This document shows positions 1 to 8,656 of a DNA stretch of 64,000 bases, piece after piece; the stretch's first letter is position 1; each line of letters starts with the position of its first letter. The DNA comes from Methylotenera mobilis JLW8 (lineage in GTDB: Bacteria > Pseudomonadota > Gammaproteobacteria > Burkholderiales > Methylophilaceae). Under the pieces are notes generated by a model. The model was given only the letters and a program-made list of their open reading frames with translations. It had not been told where the DNA came from and did not search any database. The stretch covers positions 1,178,001 through 1,242,000 of the forward strand of contig NC_012968.1 of assembly GCF_000023705.1 (NCBI RefSeq). The letters run 5' to 3'. Both the position numbers and the translations under genes were made by a program.

Positions 1-442
1 GTCTAAACAAGATCATGTTGATGATGAGCTGGCGGTTACAGCCAAACCTCGCAAAGAGCGTTTGGTTAAACAAGATGCACCATTAGATACTAATCACTTA
101 TCCCTTATAAGTTCCAATGGTGCAGCGTTTAGTAGGGCACAGATAGTTGATGAACCTGAAAACATATTCACGATGTTTGTTTCTCAAGATGATTTAAATC
201 AACAGTCAGTGGATCAAGAAATAGAACTTCCGCCAGAAAATCCATTTAGATATGCCGGTAAGTTAGTTGATGACGGTGAAATACTGGTCTTTCTGATAGA
301 AGGGCAGAAGAATTATTCAGTAAAAGTGGGTGATGTGCTTGAGGATAGTTGGGAAATTAAAGCCATTATTCCACCGCTAATGACGATTAAGTACATTCCT
401 TTAAATATTGAGATGCAGATGCAAATTGGAGCAGTAAGTTGA
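1..442 (+). CDS. C-terminal part of a type II secretion-like accessory protein (partial, start outside window)
   Basis: The reading frame is open from base 2 to a TGA at 440-442, so the gene begins before the window. The visible part is hydrophilic. It ends in a compact domain (PFRYAGKLVDDGEILVFL, then KVGDVLEDSWEIKAI) that resembles the periplasmic domain of GspC/GspP-like or 'secretion system X' accessory proteins, which link an inner-membrane assembly to the secretin. The stop overlaps the TTG of the secretin gene, so the two are translationally coupled. The system name is inferred from the neighbours; the domain match is by eye. Confidence 0.6.
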   Translation, partial: SKQDHVDDELAVTAKPRKERLVKQDAPLDTNHLSLISSNGAAFSRAQIVDEPENIFTMFVSQDDLNQQSVDQEIELPPENPFRYAGKLVDDGEILVFLIEGQKNYSVKVGDVLEDSWEIKAIIPPLMTIKYIPLNIEMQMQIGAVS

Positions 443-2475
443 AATTATCATTTTCCCAGACTTTCATTAAGGTAATCACAACGCAAAGATTGCATATGAA
501 TATAAAAAAACTTACTTCCTATTTGGTTGTGATGACCTTTGCAACAAGTTGTACAGGTTTTAACCATCTAAAGAGTAAATCAGATGACGATAATCAAACG
601 TATGAAGCAGCTAGGCTATTGATCAATAGTGGTGATGTAGATGCAGGTATAGATAAGCTAAAACAATTGGTTACCTTGTATCCAGATAATCCTCAATATC
701 GAAGCATGTTGAAGGTGCAGCAAGAGTTGCAGCTATCAACCCTATTAAAGCTGGCAGATAACCAAGCTCAGCAAGGCTTGTTCACAGACGCAGAGTCAAA
801 TTATAAAAAAGTATTGATGTTAGACCCAAATAACCAAAGAGCACAGGAGGGCTCTTATAGGCTGGGTTTAGCACAGAACCATGACATGATGCTCGCAAAT
901 GCCAAAAATGCCTTTGATAAAGATGATATTGATTCTGCCCATAACCTAACAAGAGCTATCTTAGCAGAAGACAGTAAGCACGAAGGCGCTCGTCTACTGT
1001 TTGAGAACATGGAAAATAAGCGCATAGGAAAAATAACGGCTATCCCGCAGATTAAGTCTGCATTTAAGAAACCAATTACATTGGAATTTAAAAATGTTTC
1101 TGTGAGATCTGTTTTTGAATTTATAGGTAAGGCTGCCAATATCAATTTTTCTTATGATCAAGAACTACGTGATAATCAACGCACCAGTATCTTTGTACGT
1201 GATACCCCTATTGAAGATGCGATACAGGTTATTTTGACGACCAATCAACTTGCAAAAAAAGTATTGAATGACAATACGTTACTGATTTACCCAGTGAGCC
1301 GTAGCCAAGAGTATCAAGAACTGTACGTACGAAGTTTTTATTTGAATAGCATAGATGCCAAGCGTGCCATGAACTTGATTAAAACCGTGCTCAAATCTAA
1401 AGACGTTTATATAGATGAGAAACTTAATACTTTGGTCATGCGTGATACTGCTGAATCAATTGAAATTGCAGAAAAACTAATTGCCTCGCAAGACTTGATT
1501 GAGCCAGAAGTAATGTTGGAAGTTGAAGTGATGGAAATCAATCGTAGAAGCTTAGAAAATATTGGTGTGCGCTATCCTTCACAAGTGAGTGTAGGTGTCC
1601 AAGGTAAAACAAGCAGCAATGGAGTCTCGACTAACACTCCAGGAAGGTTGTCTTTAGCTGAACTTAAGAACTTCAATTCTGGGCTGGGCGTTTTTACTAT
1701 TAGTGATCCTGTATTAGCGCTAAATCTGTTGCATCAGGACACCGATACCAATCTTTTGGCTAATCCGCAAATCCGCGTCAAAAATCGTGAAAAAGCAAAA
1801 ATTCATGTAGGTGACAAAATTCCTGTGTTTACCAGCGTAGCAAACTCCACAGGTTTTGTTTCTCAAACGGTTAATTATCTTGAAGTAGGTATCAAGTTGG
1901 ATGTGGAGCCCACGATTCTGTTACAAGACCAAGTCAATATTAAAGTAGGACTGGAGGTCAGCAATATCACAGACCAAGTAAAAACCGACACAGGCGTGTT
2001 GGCCTATACCATTGGTAGCCGTAATGCGAATACTACCTTGCAACTTAAAAATGGAGAGACACAGATTCTTGCTGGGCTATTCCGGGATGATGGGCAAAAC
2101 ATTTCTAACAAAGTACCCGGGCTATCTAGCTTGCCTTTCATCGGCAGACTGTTTACGGATAAGAATAACGACAAGCGTAAGAATGAAATTGTTCTGCTGA
2201 TTACGCCACGTATTTTGCATAATATTGCGCCTGCCAATGCTGTTTATACCATGTTTCCATCCGGTGTGAACCATTCGATAAGTACCCGAGGTGCAAAAGC
2301 TTCTGAGCCAGCGTTAGTTGCGGCGGAGACTGCGCCTGCACAAGCGCCGGCTCCAACCCCACAATCCATTCAGGCTGGTAGGGTGCAGGTTGACCAGAGC
2401 TTCGCCAACCAATTGTTGCAGCCAGCAGCGGAGGAGAATGGCGCACCCAATGCTGGCGCTAATGCTCAGAGATAA
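439..2475 (+). CDS. Secretin of a type II secretion / pseudopilus-like system (GspD/MshL-like lipoprotein)
   Basis: This is an outer-membrane secretin, the ring through which pseudopilus-driven cargo leaves the periplasm. An N-terminal TPR-like stretch comes first, then an STN/N0 domain (ITLEFKNVSVRSVFEFIG), an N1 domain, and the C-terminal secretin domain with the hallmark VPGLSSLPFIGRLF and VLLITPRIL. A Pro/Ala-rich tail ends the protein. Two starts are possible. The TTG at 439 has a GGAG about 8 bases upstream and overlaps the previous stop. The ATG at 496 gives a lipoprotein signal with lipobox FATSC but has no good Shine-Dalgarno. Three pseudopilin genes follow, so this is the end of one operon. 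Confidence 0.88.
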   Translation: MKLSFSQTFIKVITTQRLHMNIKKLTSYLVVMTFATSCTGFNHLKSKSDDDNQTYEAARLLINSGDVDAGIDKLKQLVTLYPDNPQYRSMLKVQQELQLSTLLKLADNQAQQGLFTDAESNYKKVLMLDPNNQRAQEGSYRLGLAQNHDMMLANAKNAFDKDDIDSAHNLTRAILAEDSKHEGARLLFENMENKRIGKITAIPQIKSAFKKPITLEFKNVSVRSVFEFIGKAANINFSYDQELRDNQRTSIFVRDTPIEDAIQVILTTNQLAKKVLNDNTLLIYPVSRSQEYQELYVRSFYLNSIDAKRAMNLIKTVLKSKDVYIDEKLNTLVMRDTAESIEIAEKLIASQDLIEPEVMLEVEVMEINRRSLENIGVRYPSQVSVGVQGKTSSNGVSTNTPGRLSLAELKNFNSGLGVFTISDPVLALNLLHQDTDTNLLANPQIRVKNREKAKIHVGDKIPVFTSVANSTGFVSQTVNYLEVGIKLDVEPTILLQDQVNIKVGLEVSNITDQVKTDTGVLAYTIGSRNANTTLQLKNGETQILAGLFRDDGQNISNKVPGLSSLPFIGRLFTDKNNDKRKNEIVLLITPRILHNIAPANAVYTMFPSGVNHSISTRGAKASEPALVAAETAPAQAPAPTPQSIQAGRVQVDQSFANQLLQPAAEENGAPNAGANAQR

Positions 2476-2481
2476 CAGGCT

Positions 2482-2967
2482 ATGCCTAAGTCATTTATAA
2501 AATACAAAGGCTTCACGCTAATTGAGTTATTGGTATCTTTGTTACTGCTTGCCTTGCTTGTGAGCTCTGCCGCGCCAATGGTACAGCTATCGGCAAAGCG
2601 TAATAAGGAGCAGGAGCTAAAAAAATCCCTATGGCAAATTCGTGATGCCATCGATCACTACAAACAAGCTGTGGATGATGGCCTGATTAAAAAGTCTATT
2701 GACCAGTCAGGGTATCCGCCATCACTAAAGGTGTTGGTTGTCGGGGTGGAAAATATTCAAGATCCAAAAAAACGGAAGATTTACTTTATGCGCAATATAC
2801 CGCGAGACCCATTTTCAAACGATACCTCTTTAAGTGCAGATGAAACATGGGGTAAGCGTAGCTATATGAGTTCCTTTCAAACGCCAGAGGCAGGAGATGA
2901 TGTCTATGATGTACATTCACTTTCCAATGAAATCGGCATTAATCAGCAACCTTATCGTGAATGGTAA
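2482..2967 (+). CDS. Type II secretion pseudopilin (GspG-like, first of three)
   Basis: This is a prepilin-like protein of 161 residues. It starts with a short basic leader and the prepilin peptidase site KG|FTLIELLVSLLLLALL, with the conserved Glu at mature position 5, followed by one hydrophobic helix and a GspG-like globular domain. That domain carries the DP-rich loop (NIPRDPFSNDTS) and the DVYDVHS ending typical of GspG-type pseudopilins. It begins 6 bases after the secretin stop. Its stop overlaps the ATG of the next pseudopilin (TAATG). It is probably assembled into the periplasmic pseudopilus. Confidence 0.85.
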   Translation: MPKSFIKYKGFTLIELLVSLLLLALLVSSAAPMVQLSAKRNKEQELKKSLWQIRDAIDHYKQAVDDGLIKKSIDQSGYPPSLKVLVVGVENIQDPKKRKIYFMRNIPRDPFSNDTSLSADETWGKRSYMSSFQTPEAGDDVYDVHSLSNEIGINQQPYREW

Positions 2968-3353
2968 TGCGCGTGAAAAATAATAATCAAGGCTTTACAC
3001 TGATAGAAGTATTGGTAGTGCTAGCGATTATAGCCACGCTGCTAAGTTTGGTAACACCTAGGTATTTCAATTCGATTGATCGTTCTAAAGAGGCAATCCT
3101 TAAACATGATCTCATTACTATGCGAGACGCGATAGATAAGTTTTATAGCGACAAGAATGCTTATCCCGAAACGATTGAGGAGTTAGTACAGTATAAGTAT
3201 TTACGGTCTGTGCCAGAAGACCCCATTACCCAAAGTACGTTGACTTGGGTTTTTTCTCCGCCGCTGGATGTTGAAGACAAGGGCGCAATTTACGATATTC
3301 ACAGTGGGGCTGATATGGTTGCATCTGACGGTACTAATTATGCAGACTGGTAG
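2967..3353 (+). CDS. Type II secretion pseudopilin (GspG-like, second of three)
   Basis: This is a second prepilin-like protein with leader MRVKNNNQG and cleavage G|FTLIEVLVVLAIIATLL, with Glu5 present. The globular part has a VPEDPITQS loop and ends in AIYDIHSG, as in GspG-type major pseudopilins. The start at 2967 overlaps the previous stop; an in-frame ATG at 2961 would add two residues. With 128 residues it is the shortest of the three. It overlaps the third pseudopilin gene by 14 bases, which suggests coupled translation and stoichiometric production. Confidence 0.85.
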   Translation: MRVKNNNQGFTLIEVLVVLAIIATLLSLVTPRYFNSIDRSKEAILKHDLITMRDAIDKFYSDKNAYPETIEELVQYKYLRSVPEDPITQSTLTWVFSPPLDVEDKGAIYDIHSGADMVASDGTNYADW

Positions 3354-3810
3354 TAAGCAGCGGGCTGGTTTTATCTTATTTGGGTTGCTTGTACTTATTA
3401 TGATTGCCGGCCTAGTATTAGCTGCGGCAGGCGTTAAATGGAATGAAGCTAGAAAGCGCGAAAGGGAGCAGGAGCTACTTAAAGTGGGAGATACTATCAG
3501 GCGGGCAATCGGTAATTATTACAACCAAACGCCTGGTGTGATTAAACAGTACCCGCCAAATTTAGAGGCGTTGTTAAAAGATGACCGCTTCCCTGTACCA
3601 CGGCGTTATTTAAGAAAGATTTATGCTGACCCAATTACTCAAGTTCCAGATTGGGGTATATTGCAGGCGCCTAGTGGTGGTGTATTGGGGGTGTACAGCA
3701 AATCACCTTTAAAGCCTTTCAAAACCAAAAACTTCAGGCCAGTGTATCGATATTTTGAAAATCAACCAGCCTATGAGGGATGGTTTTTTGCATACGTGCC
3801 AGAAAGATAA
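3340..3810 (+). CDS. Minor pseudopilin-like protein lacking Glu5
   Basis: This is the third pseudopilin-like gene. I chose the ATG at 3340 because it gives a short basic leader (MQTGSKQRAG) before one hydrophobic helix (FILFGLLVLIMIAGLVLAAAG). The cleavage context G|FILFG is prepilin-like, but mature position 5 is Gly, not Glu. Loss of Glu5 is known from GspK-type tip subunits. The remainder has the GspG-like pattern (YPPNLEALLKDDR, IYADPITQVPDWG). It is probably a minor subunit of the same pseudopilus. It is the last gene of the operon; no clear terminator is seen in the next 80 bases. Confidence 0.75.
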   Translation: MQTGSKQRAGFILFGLLVLIMIAGLVLAAAGVKWNEARKREREQELLKVGDTIRRAIGNYYNQTPGVIKQYPPNLEALLKDDRFPVPRRYLRKIYADPITQVPDWGILQAPSGGVLGVYSKSPLKPFKTKNFRPVYRYFENQPAYEGWFFAYVPER

Positions 3811-3888
3811 TCATGGTTAGTTAATCAAAAAATAACACAAGAATGAGTTGGGTATAAAAGGCTGGAGTAATTGCGGACGTTAAGAACG

Positions 3889-3921
3889 AAAAAACCAGAA
3901 CATTGTTAACATGTGCTGGTT
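3889..3921 (-). terminator. Rho-independent terminator of the tRNA cluster
   Basis: Read on the minus strand, AACCAG pairs with CTGGTT around a small inner stem (ACA/TGT), followed directly by six T. It lies 40 bases beyond the last tRNA-Glu gene, so it should end the tRNA transcript. Confidence 0.65.
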
Positions 3922-3960
3922 GCTTTGATTGAATCTTCTGTGTTTATACTGCCAATTTAT

Positions 3961-4036
3961 TGGCGTCCCCACGGGGATTCGAACCCCGGTCGCCTCCGTG
4001 AAAGGGAGGTGTCCTAGGCCTCTAGACGATGGGGAC
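3961..4036 (-). tRNA. tRNA-Glu (anticodon TTC), copy 2
   Basis: On the minus strand the sequence begins GTCCCCATCGTCTAGAGG and ends with an encoded CCA. It has a GGTTCGAATCC T-arm and an anticodon stem-loop CTCCC-TTTCACG-GGAG-type whose anticodon is TTC. The length is 76 bases, normal for tRNA-Glu. It is identical to the copy at 4096-4171. Confidence 0.96.
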
Positions 4037-4095
4037 CTAAGAATTACTACCGTTTACTGCTATTGCTTTAAATTGCCAAATTTTAAGAAAAATTT

Positions 4096-4171
4096 TGGCG
4101 TCCCCACGGGGATTCGAACCCCGGTCGCCTCCGTGAAAGGGAGGTGTCCTAGGCCTCTAGACGATGGGGAC
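4096..4171 (-). tRNA. tRNA-Glu (anticodon TTC), copy 1
   Basis: This is the same 76-base cloverleaf as the gene at 3961-4036, including encoded CCA. The ten bases upstream of the tRNA 5' end (cctaagaatt on the plus strand) are also shared, so the two arose by tandem duplication with a 135-base period. It is transcribed on the minus strand after tRNA-Ala. Confidence 0.96.
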
Positions 4172-4251
4172 CTAAGAATTTACCGCTAAACTAACAAGTG
4201 CAGTATTTTACAACAATTTGCTTATAAACCGAAGCGATTTGTAAGTCTTTT

Positions 4252-4327
<76 letters not shown>

Positions 4328-4486
4328 AAAACCTACAACATATTGTTCTAAGTTGTTGCATTGTTAGCGAGGCGCCATATTAAAGACGGGCGCGGGGCTT
4401 GTCAATCACTTTCCTGTTAATTTGTGCAAAATCTAAAAGAATTTATACGCAAACCAAGCCGCTCCTATCTTTATTGATGTTTACGC

Positions 4487-4933
4487 TTAACCTCTGATGT
4501 TAGATTGGCTTTCAAACTGCGTTAATTCAACGCGTGGTTGTGGCTGCCAACCTGGTTTGCGATGTTCAGCAATCACATTGGTAAATACACCACCCCTTAC
4601 ATAAAATTTAGCGGTTACACGCATAAATTTAGGCTGGGTGGCTGCTACCAAGTCATCTAAGATGCGATTAGTCACCGCTTCATGGAAGCAGCCCTCATCG
4701 CGGAATGACCACATATAGAGTTTTAGGCTTTTTAGCTCTACACACAGTTGGTCCGGAATGTAATCTAGATAAATGACAGCAAAATCAGGCTGGCCTGTCT
4801 TTGGGCATAAGCATGTGAACTCAGGGATTTCCATATGGATATGAAAATCACGTGTAGTGGTTGGGCTTTCAAATGTCTCTAAAGTTTTAGAGGGTTGTGC
4901 GGTTGGTTTCGCACCTAATGATAGATCGGTCAT
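4487..4933 (-). CDS. queF: NADPH-dependent 7-cyano-7-deazaguanine reductase (queuosine pathway)
   Basis: QueF reduces preQ0 to preQ1 in the synthesis of the modified tRNA base queuosine, a cytosolic four-electron NADPH reaction. The 148-residue size fits the short, unimodular QueF type. The motif [13 protein letters not shown] carries the catalytic Cys (residue 43) and, seven residues on, the catalytic Asp (residue 50). [16 protein letters not shown] and the ending KFYVRGGVF also match the family. It is divergent from smc with about 100 bases between them. I see no obvious preQ1 riboswitch in that gap. Confidence 0.95.
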   Translation of the reverse strand: MTDLSLGAKPTAQPSKTLETFESPTTTRDFHIHMEIPEFTCLCPKTGQPDFAVIYLDYIPDQLCVELKSLKLYMWSFRDEGCFHEAVTNRILDDLVAATQPKFMRVTAKFYVRGGVFTNVIAEHRKPGWQPQPRVELTQFESQSNIRG

Positions 4934-5032
4934 GATAGAGAGTAGAGCTTTTGGCTTAAAAAACGTTATTATAACGCCCTAAATACAAATCTAAACTAAA
5001 CCTAATCCAAACCTAATCAGTAAAACTTCATT

Positions 5033-8000
5033 TTGCGTTTAACCCATCTCAAACTCTCAGGTTTCAAATCTTTTGTCGATCCGACAACGCTGCATATTCA
5101 CGGGCAGCGTGTGGGCGTGGTTGGCCCGAATGGTTGTGGCAAATCTAATGTGATGGAGTCTGTGCGCTGGGTGCTGGGTGAGTCGTCTGCCAAAGAAATG
5201 CGCGCAGATGCGATGGATGCGGTAATTTTTAATGGCTCCGGTAATCGCAAGCCTATTTCGCGTGCCAGCGTAGAGCTGGTGTTTGATAATAGCTTAGGCA
5301 GCGCCGCTGGCGAATGGTCGCAGTATGCGGAAATTTCGGTAAAACGGGTGATTGAGCGTGATAAAGGCTCTACTTACTATATTAATAATAGTGTGGTGCG
5401 CCGTCGTGATGTGGCGGATTTGTTTTTGGGTACCGGTCTGGGTGGCAGGGCTTATGCCATTATTGGACAAAATACCATTAGCCGTATTGTGGAGGCGCGC
5501 CCTGAAGAGATGCGGGTATTTCTGGAAGAGGCTGCTGGGGTTAGTAAGTATAAAGAGCGACGTAAGGAAACCGAGCAGCGCTTACGTGATACGCGTGAGA
5601 ACTTATTACGGGTAGAAGATATTCTGCGTGAGCTGGATACGCAAATTGTACGCTTGCAATCACAAGCCGTAGTCGCCGCGCAATACAATCAAATGCAGCA
5701 AGCTTTGAATATGACCAAAGCGCAGATTTGGTTATTAAAAAAGCGCGACGCTAGTGCGCAGTGGGAAAAGTCGCAACGCGCGGTTGAAGCATTGGTGAAT
5801 GCGCTGGAAGCACAGATGGCAAGTCTGCGCCATAGTGAAAATACGCTAGAGACGCTGAAACAGCAGCACGTTGCCTCGAGTGAAGCAGTAAATGCGGCAC
5901 AGGCTGCTTATTATGAAGCCAATGCAGAAGTATCTAACCTTGAAAATCAAGTGCAAAACACCGCTGATGCCAGAGATCGCCTGCAAATACAGTTGCATCA
6001 ATTATCAGTGCAGTTAGAAAAAAATGCGCAGCAGCGCAGCTTGGTTGATAGCGCATATGCTTTGGCACAGGCTGAACTGGTGCAGGCGAACGCAGGCTTT
6101 ACGCATGCTGAAGATGAGTTGAGTGCGGCGCGTACGGCAGTTCCTGTGCTGCTGCAGACATTTCAGGCTGCACTGGCGGCGTTTAATACTAGTCAATCCA
6201 CTTGGCTCAATACTGAGCAGCGCTTGCGTCTGGAGCAGGCTAATATGACGCATTTGTCGCGTTCCATTACAGAAACCAACGAGCAGCTTAAGCGTTTGCA
6301 GCAAAGTTATGCTGCGTTGCAGATACCAGCGGATAGCTTGTTGATTGAAAAACAATCAGAACTTGACGCTTTAGAACTACAGGTTGCTGAACTTGAGCAG
6401 CATAGTGCGCATGCCGCACAACAAGAGCAGGCTTTGCATGCTGAAATTAAGAACCAAAGAGATGAGGTGCATCAGCAGCAACGTGCGCTGCATGTGTTAG
6501 AGGCGGAAGTTAACTCGTTGGCCAAGCTGCAGCAGTCTATGCACAAGGTGGATGACGCATCTGCATTAAGCGCATGGCTAACTGGTGCCGGTTTGAATAA
6601 TGAGCAGCAAAATATGAGGCTATGGCAATTGTTGCGAATTAAGTCTGGTTGGGAGTCGGCATTTGAAGCTTTTCTTGGTGCAAAGCTTAACGCGATTGCT
6701 TGTGACCAGTCATTACTGGCGACGGGAGTGGAAGAACGCGCGCCGGTTGCGATTACGCTAGCTACTGCTTTTGCTGTTGAGGAGGCGGCCAGTAATCTAT
6801 CTACATCTTTCACTACGATGCTATCGCTAGTGGAGCACATAGAACCTAGCTATCGCGCGGTGTTGCAAGGTTGGTTAGCTGGCGTGTATGTGTTAGATGC
6901 AGGCGCCGATGCTACGCAAGCCATGCTTGCGTTACAGCCAGGTGAGTGTTTGGTTAACCAACACGGTGATATTTACACCGCGCATAGCGTGACTTATTTT
7001 GGTGAGCAGTCAGGGCTGCATGGTGTGCTTGAGCGCCAAACACGCTTAACTAGCTTGCAAAACCAGCTACCTGAGGCGCAAGCGCAATTGGCGCTTAAAA
7101 ATGAGCAGCTAGTGCAGTTAGAACACAGTATGCAGCAGCTACGTGCTGCACAGCATACACAGCAGCAGCAGTTGAAGCACGTGACTCAGCAGGCCCATCA
7201 GCTAAACCTGAGTTTACAACAACTCAAGCAGCAGCAAGCCAATGCAATCCAGCGGCAGAGCATGTTGCAAGCCGACTGTAATTTGGCCGAAGAAAAATTG
7301 CAGCAACTGCAGGTTGAAAGTGCACAAAAGCAAACAGTGTTGAATGCGCTCACGGAAAACCTTGCAGCGTTGCAGCAAGAGAAAGTATCGCTAGAAGCAA
7401 GTAAAAAACTTGCAGATAAGCACTTAAGTGAAGCACGTTCGCAGCTGCAGTTAACGGAGCGTTTGCATCAAGAAAAAGGATTTGATGTAAAATTAATTTC
7501 AAATAAAATCAACGAATTGAAATCTAAATCTAAATCCGTACTTGAAGAGGAATCTTCGCTGAAACTACGTAGTGCCGAGGTTGAAGCAACGTTGGCTGCA
7601 ATTAAGATGGAGGCTTTAAGAACAAATCTGGATGCAGCGCTAAATATCAAACAGCAACGTGAGTCATCATTGGTGAGCTTGCGTAATACGATGGTAGAGA
7701 ATGAAGCTATTTTGCAGCAGCAGGAGCGCGAGCGTTTGCAGCATGAGCAGCAACTACATCCTTTACGTGACAAGCTAGAGGCTAGCCGCCTGAGCGAGCA
7801 AGAGGCGCGTATTCATTTTGAGCAATGCCAAGAGGGCTTGGAAGCGTCCGATATTGAAGAGGATGTGCTGGAAAGTCATTTGAAGCAAAGTGCCGGCACT
7901 GAAGTTAAAGTTACTGATCTGGAAAGAAAAAAGACCAAGCTAGTATCTGATATTGAGGGCTTGGGTGCCGTGAATTTGGCTGCCATCGAGGAGTTGGCTT

Positions 8001-8581
8001 CAGAGCAATCACGTAAGCAATATATTGATAGCCAATGCCAAGACTTGACTGAAGCAAGCAAAACCCTAGAGGATGCAATTTATAAAATTGACCGGGAAAC
8101 ACGTAGCCGTTTGCAGCACACGTTTGATGAGGCCAATAAGCATTTTAATGAGCTGTTCACCACCTTGTTTGGCGGTGGGCAGGCCAAGCTAGAGATGTTG
8201 GGCGATGAGATTTTAGATACAGGCATGCAGGTGTTTGCACAGCCGCCAGGTAAGAAAAATAGCACGATACATTTGCTGTCTGGCGGTGAAAAGGCACTGA
8301 CGGCGCTAGCCTTAGTATTTGCACTTTTCAGGCTGAATCCAGCGCCATTTTGCCTGATGGATGAAGTGGATGCACCGCTGGACGATAGCAACACTGAGCG
8401 CTTTTGTGCAATGGTGCAAAAAATGTCTGAGAAAACACAGTTTTTATATGTGAGTCATAATAAAATTACGATGGAAATGGCGCAGCAATTAATCGGTGTT
8501 ACTATGCAGGAGTCTGGGGTTTCGCGCATAGTGGACGTAGACATGGAAGCCGCTGTGAAAATGGTTGAGATAGCGTCCTGA
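5033..8581 (+). CDS. smc: Chromosome partition protein SMC
   Basis: SMC is the condensin ATPase that extrudes and organises chromosomal DNA. The head is split: Walker A GPNGCGKSN at residues 31-39, and the ABC signature LSGGEKALTAL at about 1082 with Walker B CLMDEVDAPLDD around D1110. Between them lie two long Gln- and Ala-rich coiled coils and a hinge near residues 500-670. The length of 1182 is usual. The start is TTG: family alignment needs MRLTHLKLSGFKSFVDPT, and no ATG or good ribosome site is nearby, so expression may be modest. zipA and ligA follow on the same strand. No scpA or scpB is adjacent. Confidence 0.97.
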   Translation: MRLTHLKLSGFKSFVDPTTLHIHGQRVGVVGPNGCGKSNVMESVRWVLGESSAKEMRADAMDAVIFNGSGNRKPISRASVELVFDNSLGSAAGEWSQYAEISVKRVIERDKGSTYYINNSVVRRRDVADLFLGTGLGGRAYAIIGQNTISRIVEARPEEMRVFLEEAAGVSKYKERRKETEQRLRDTRENLLRVEDILRELDTQIVRLQSQAVVAAQYNQMQQALNMTKAQIWLLKKRDASAQWEKSQRAVEALVNALEAQMASLRHSENTLETLKQQHVASSEAVNAAQAAYYEANAEVSNLENQVQNTADARDRLQIQLHQLSVQLEKNAQQRSLVDSAYALAQAELVQANAGFTHAEDELSAARTAVPVLLQTFQAALAAFNTSQSTWLNTEQRLRLEQANMTHLSRSITETNEQLKRLQQSYAALQIPADSLLIEKQSELDALELQVAELEQHSAHAAQQEQALHAEIKNQRDEVHQQQRALHVLEAEVNSLAKLQQSMHKVDDASALSAWLTGAGLNNEQQNMRLWQLLRIKSGWESAFEAFLGAKLNAIACDQSLLATGVEERAPVAITLATAFAVEEAASNLSTSFTTMLSLVEHIEPSYRAVLQGWLAGVYVLDAGADATQAMLALQPGECLVNQHGDIYTAHSVTYFGEQSGLHGVLERQTRLTSLQNQLPEAQAQLALKNEQLVQLEHSMQQLRAAQHTQQQQLKHVTQQAHQLNLSLQQLKQQQANAIQRQSMLQADCNLAEEKLQQLQVESAQKQTVLNALTENLAALQQEKVSLEASKKLADKHLSEARSQLQLTERLHQEKGFDVKLISNKINELKSKSKSVLEEESSLKLRSAEVEATLAAIKMEALRTNLDAALNIKQQRESSLVSLRNTMVENEAILQQQERERLQHEQQLHPLRDKLEASRLSEQEARIHFEQCQEGLEASDIEEDVLESHLKQSAGTEVKVTDLERKKTKLVSDIEGLGAVNLAAIEELASEQSRKQYIDSQCQDLTEASKTLEDAIYKIDRETRSRLQHTFDEANKHFNELFTTLFGGGQAKLEMLGDEILDTGMQVFAQPPGKKNSTIHLLSGGEKALTALALVFALFRLNPAPFCLMDEVDAPLDDSNTERFCAMVQKMSEKTQFLYVSHNKITMEMAQQLIGVTMQESGVSRIVDVDMEAAVKMVEIAS

Positions 8582-8656
8582 GACAAAGTCTTACTGAAAA
8601 AATCTTAGTAAGAAATCTTTAGTGACGGCTGTCATTTAGTTGAGAGTTTAATGTAA

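Noticed and set aside
3929-4189. Open frame of 86 codons on the plus strand with an internal repeat
   Set aside because: It runs antisense through both tRNA-Glu genes; the repeated peptide is only the duplicated tRNA sequence.
4934-5032. preQ1 riboswitch upstream of queF
   Set aside because: I looked for a short hairpin with an A-rich tail near the start and found no convincing one.
6420-7260. Many CAGCAG-type repeats in smc, considered as a repeat array
   Set aside because: They encode Gln-rich coiled coil in a conserved gene; there is no regular spacer as in CRISPR.
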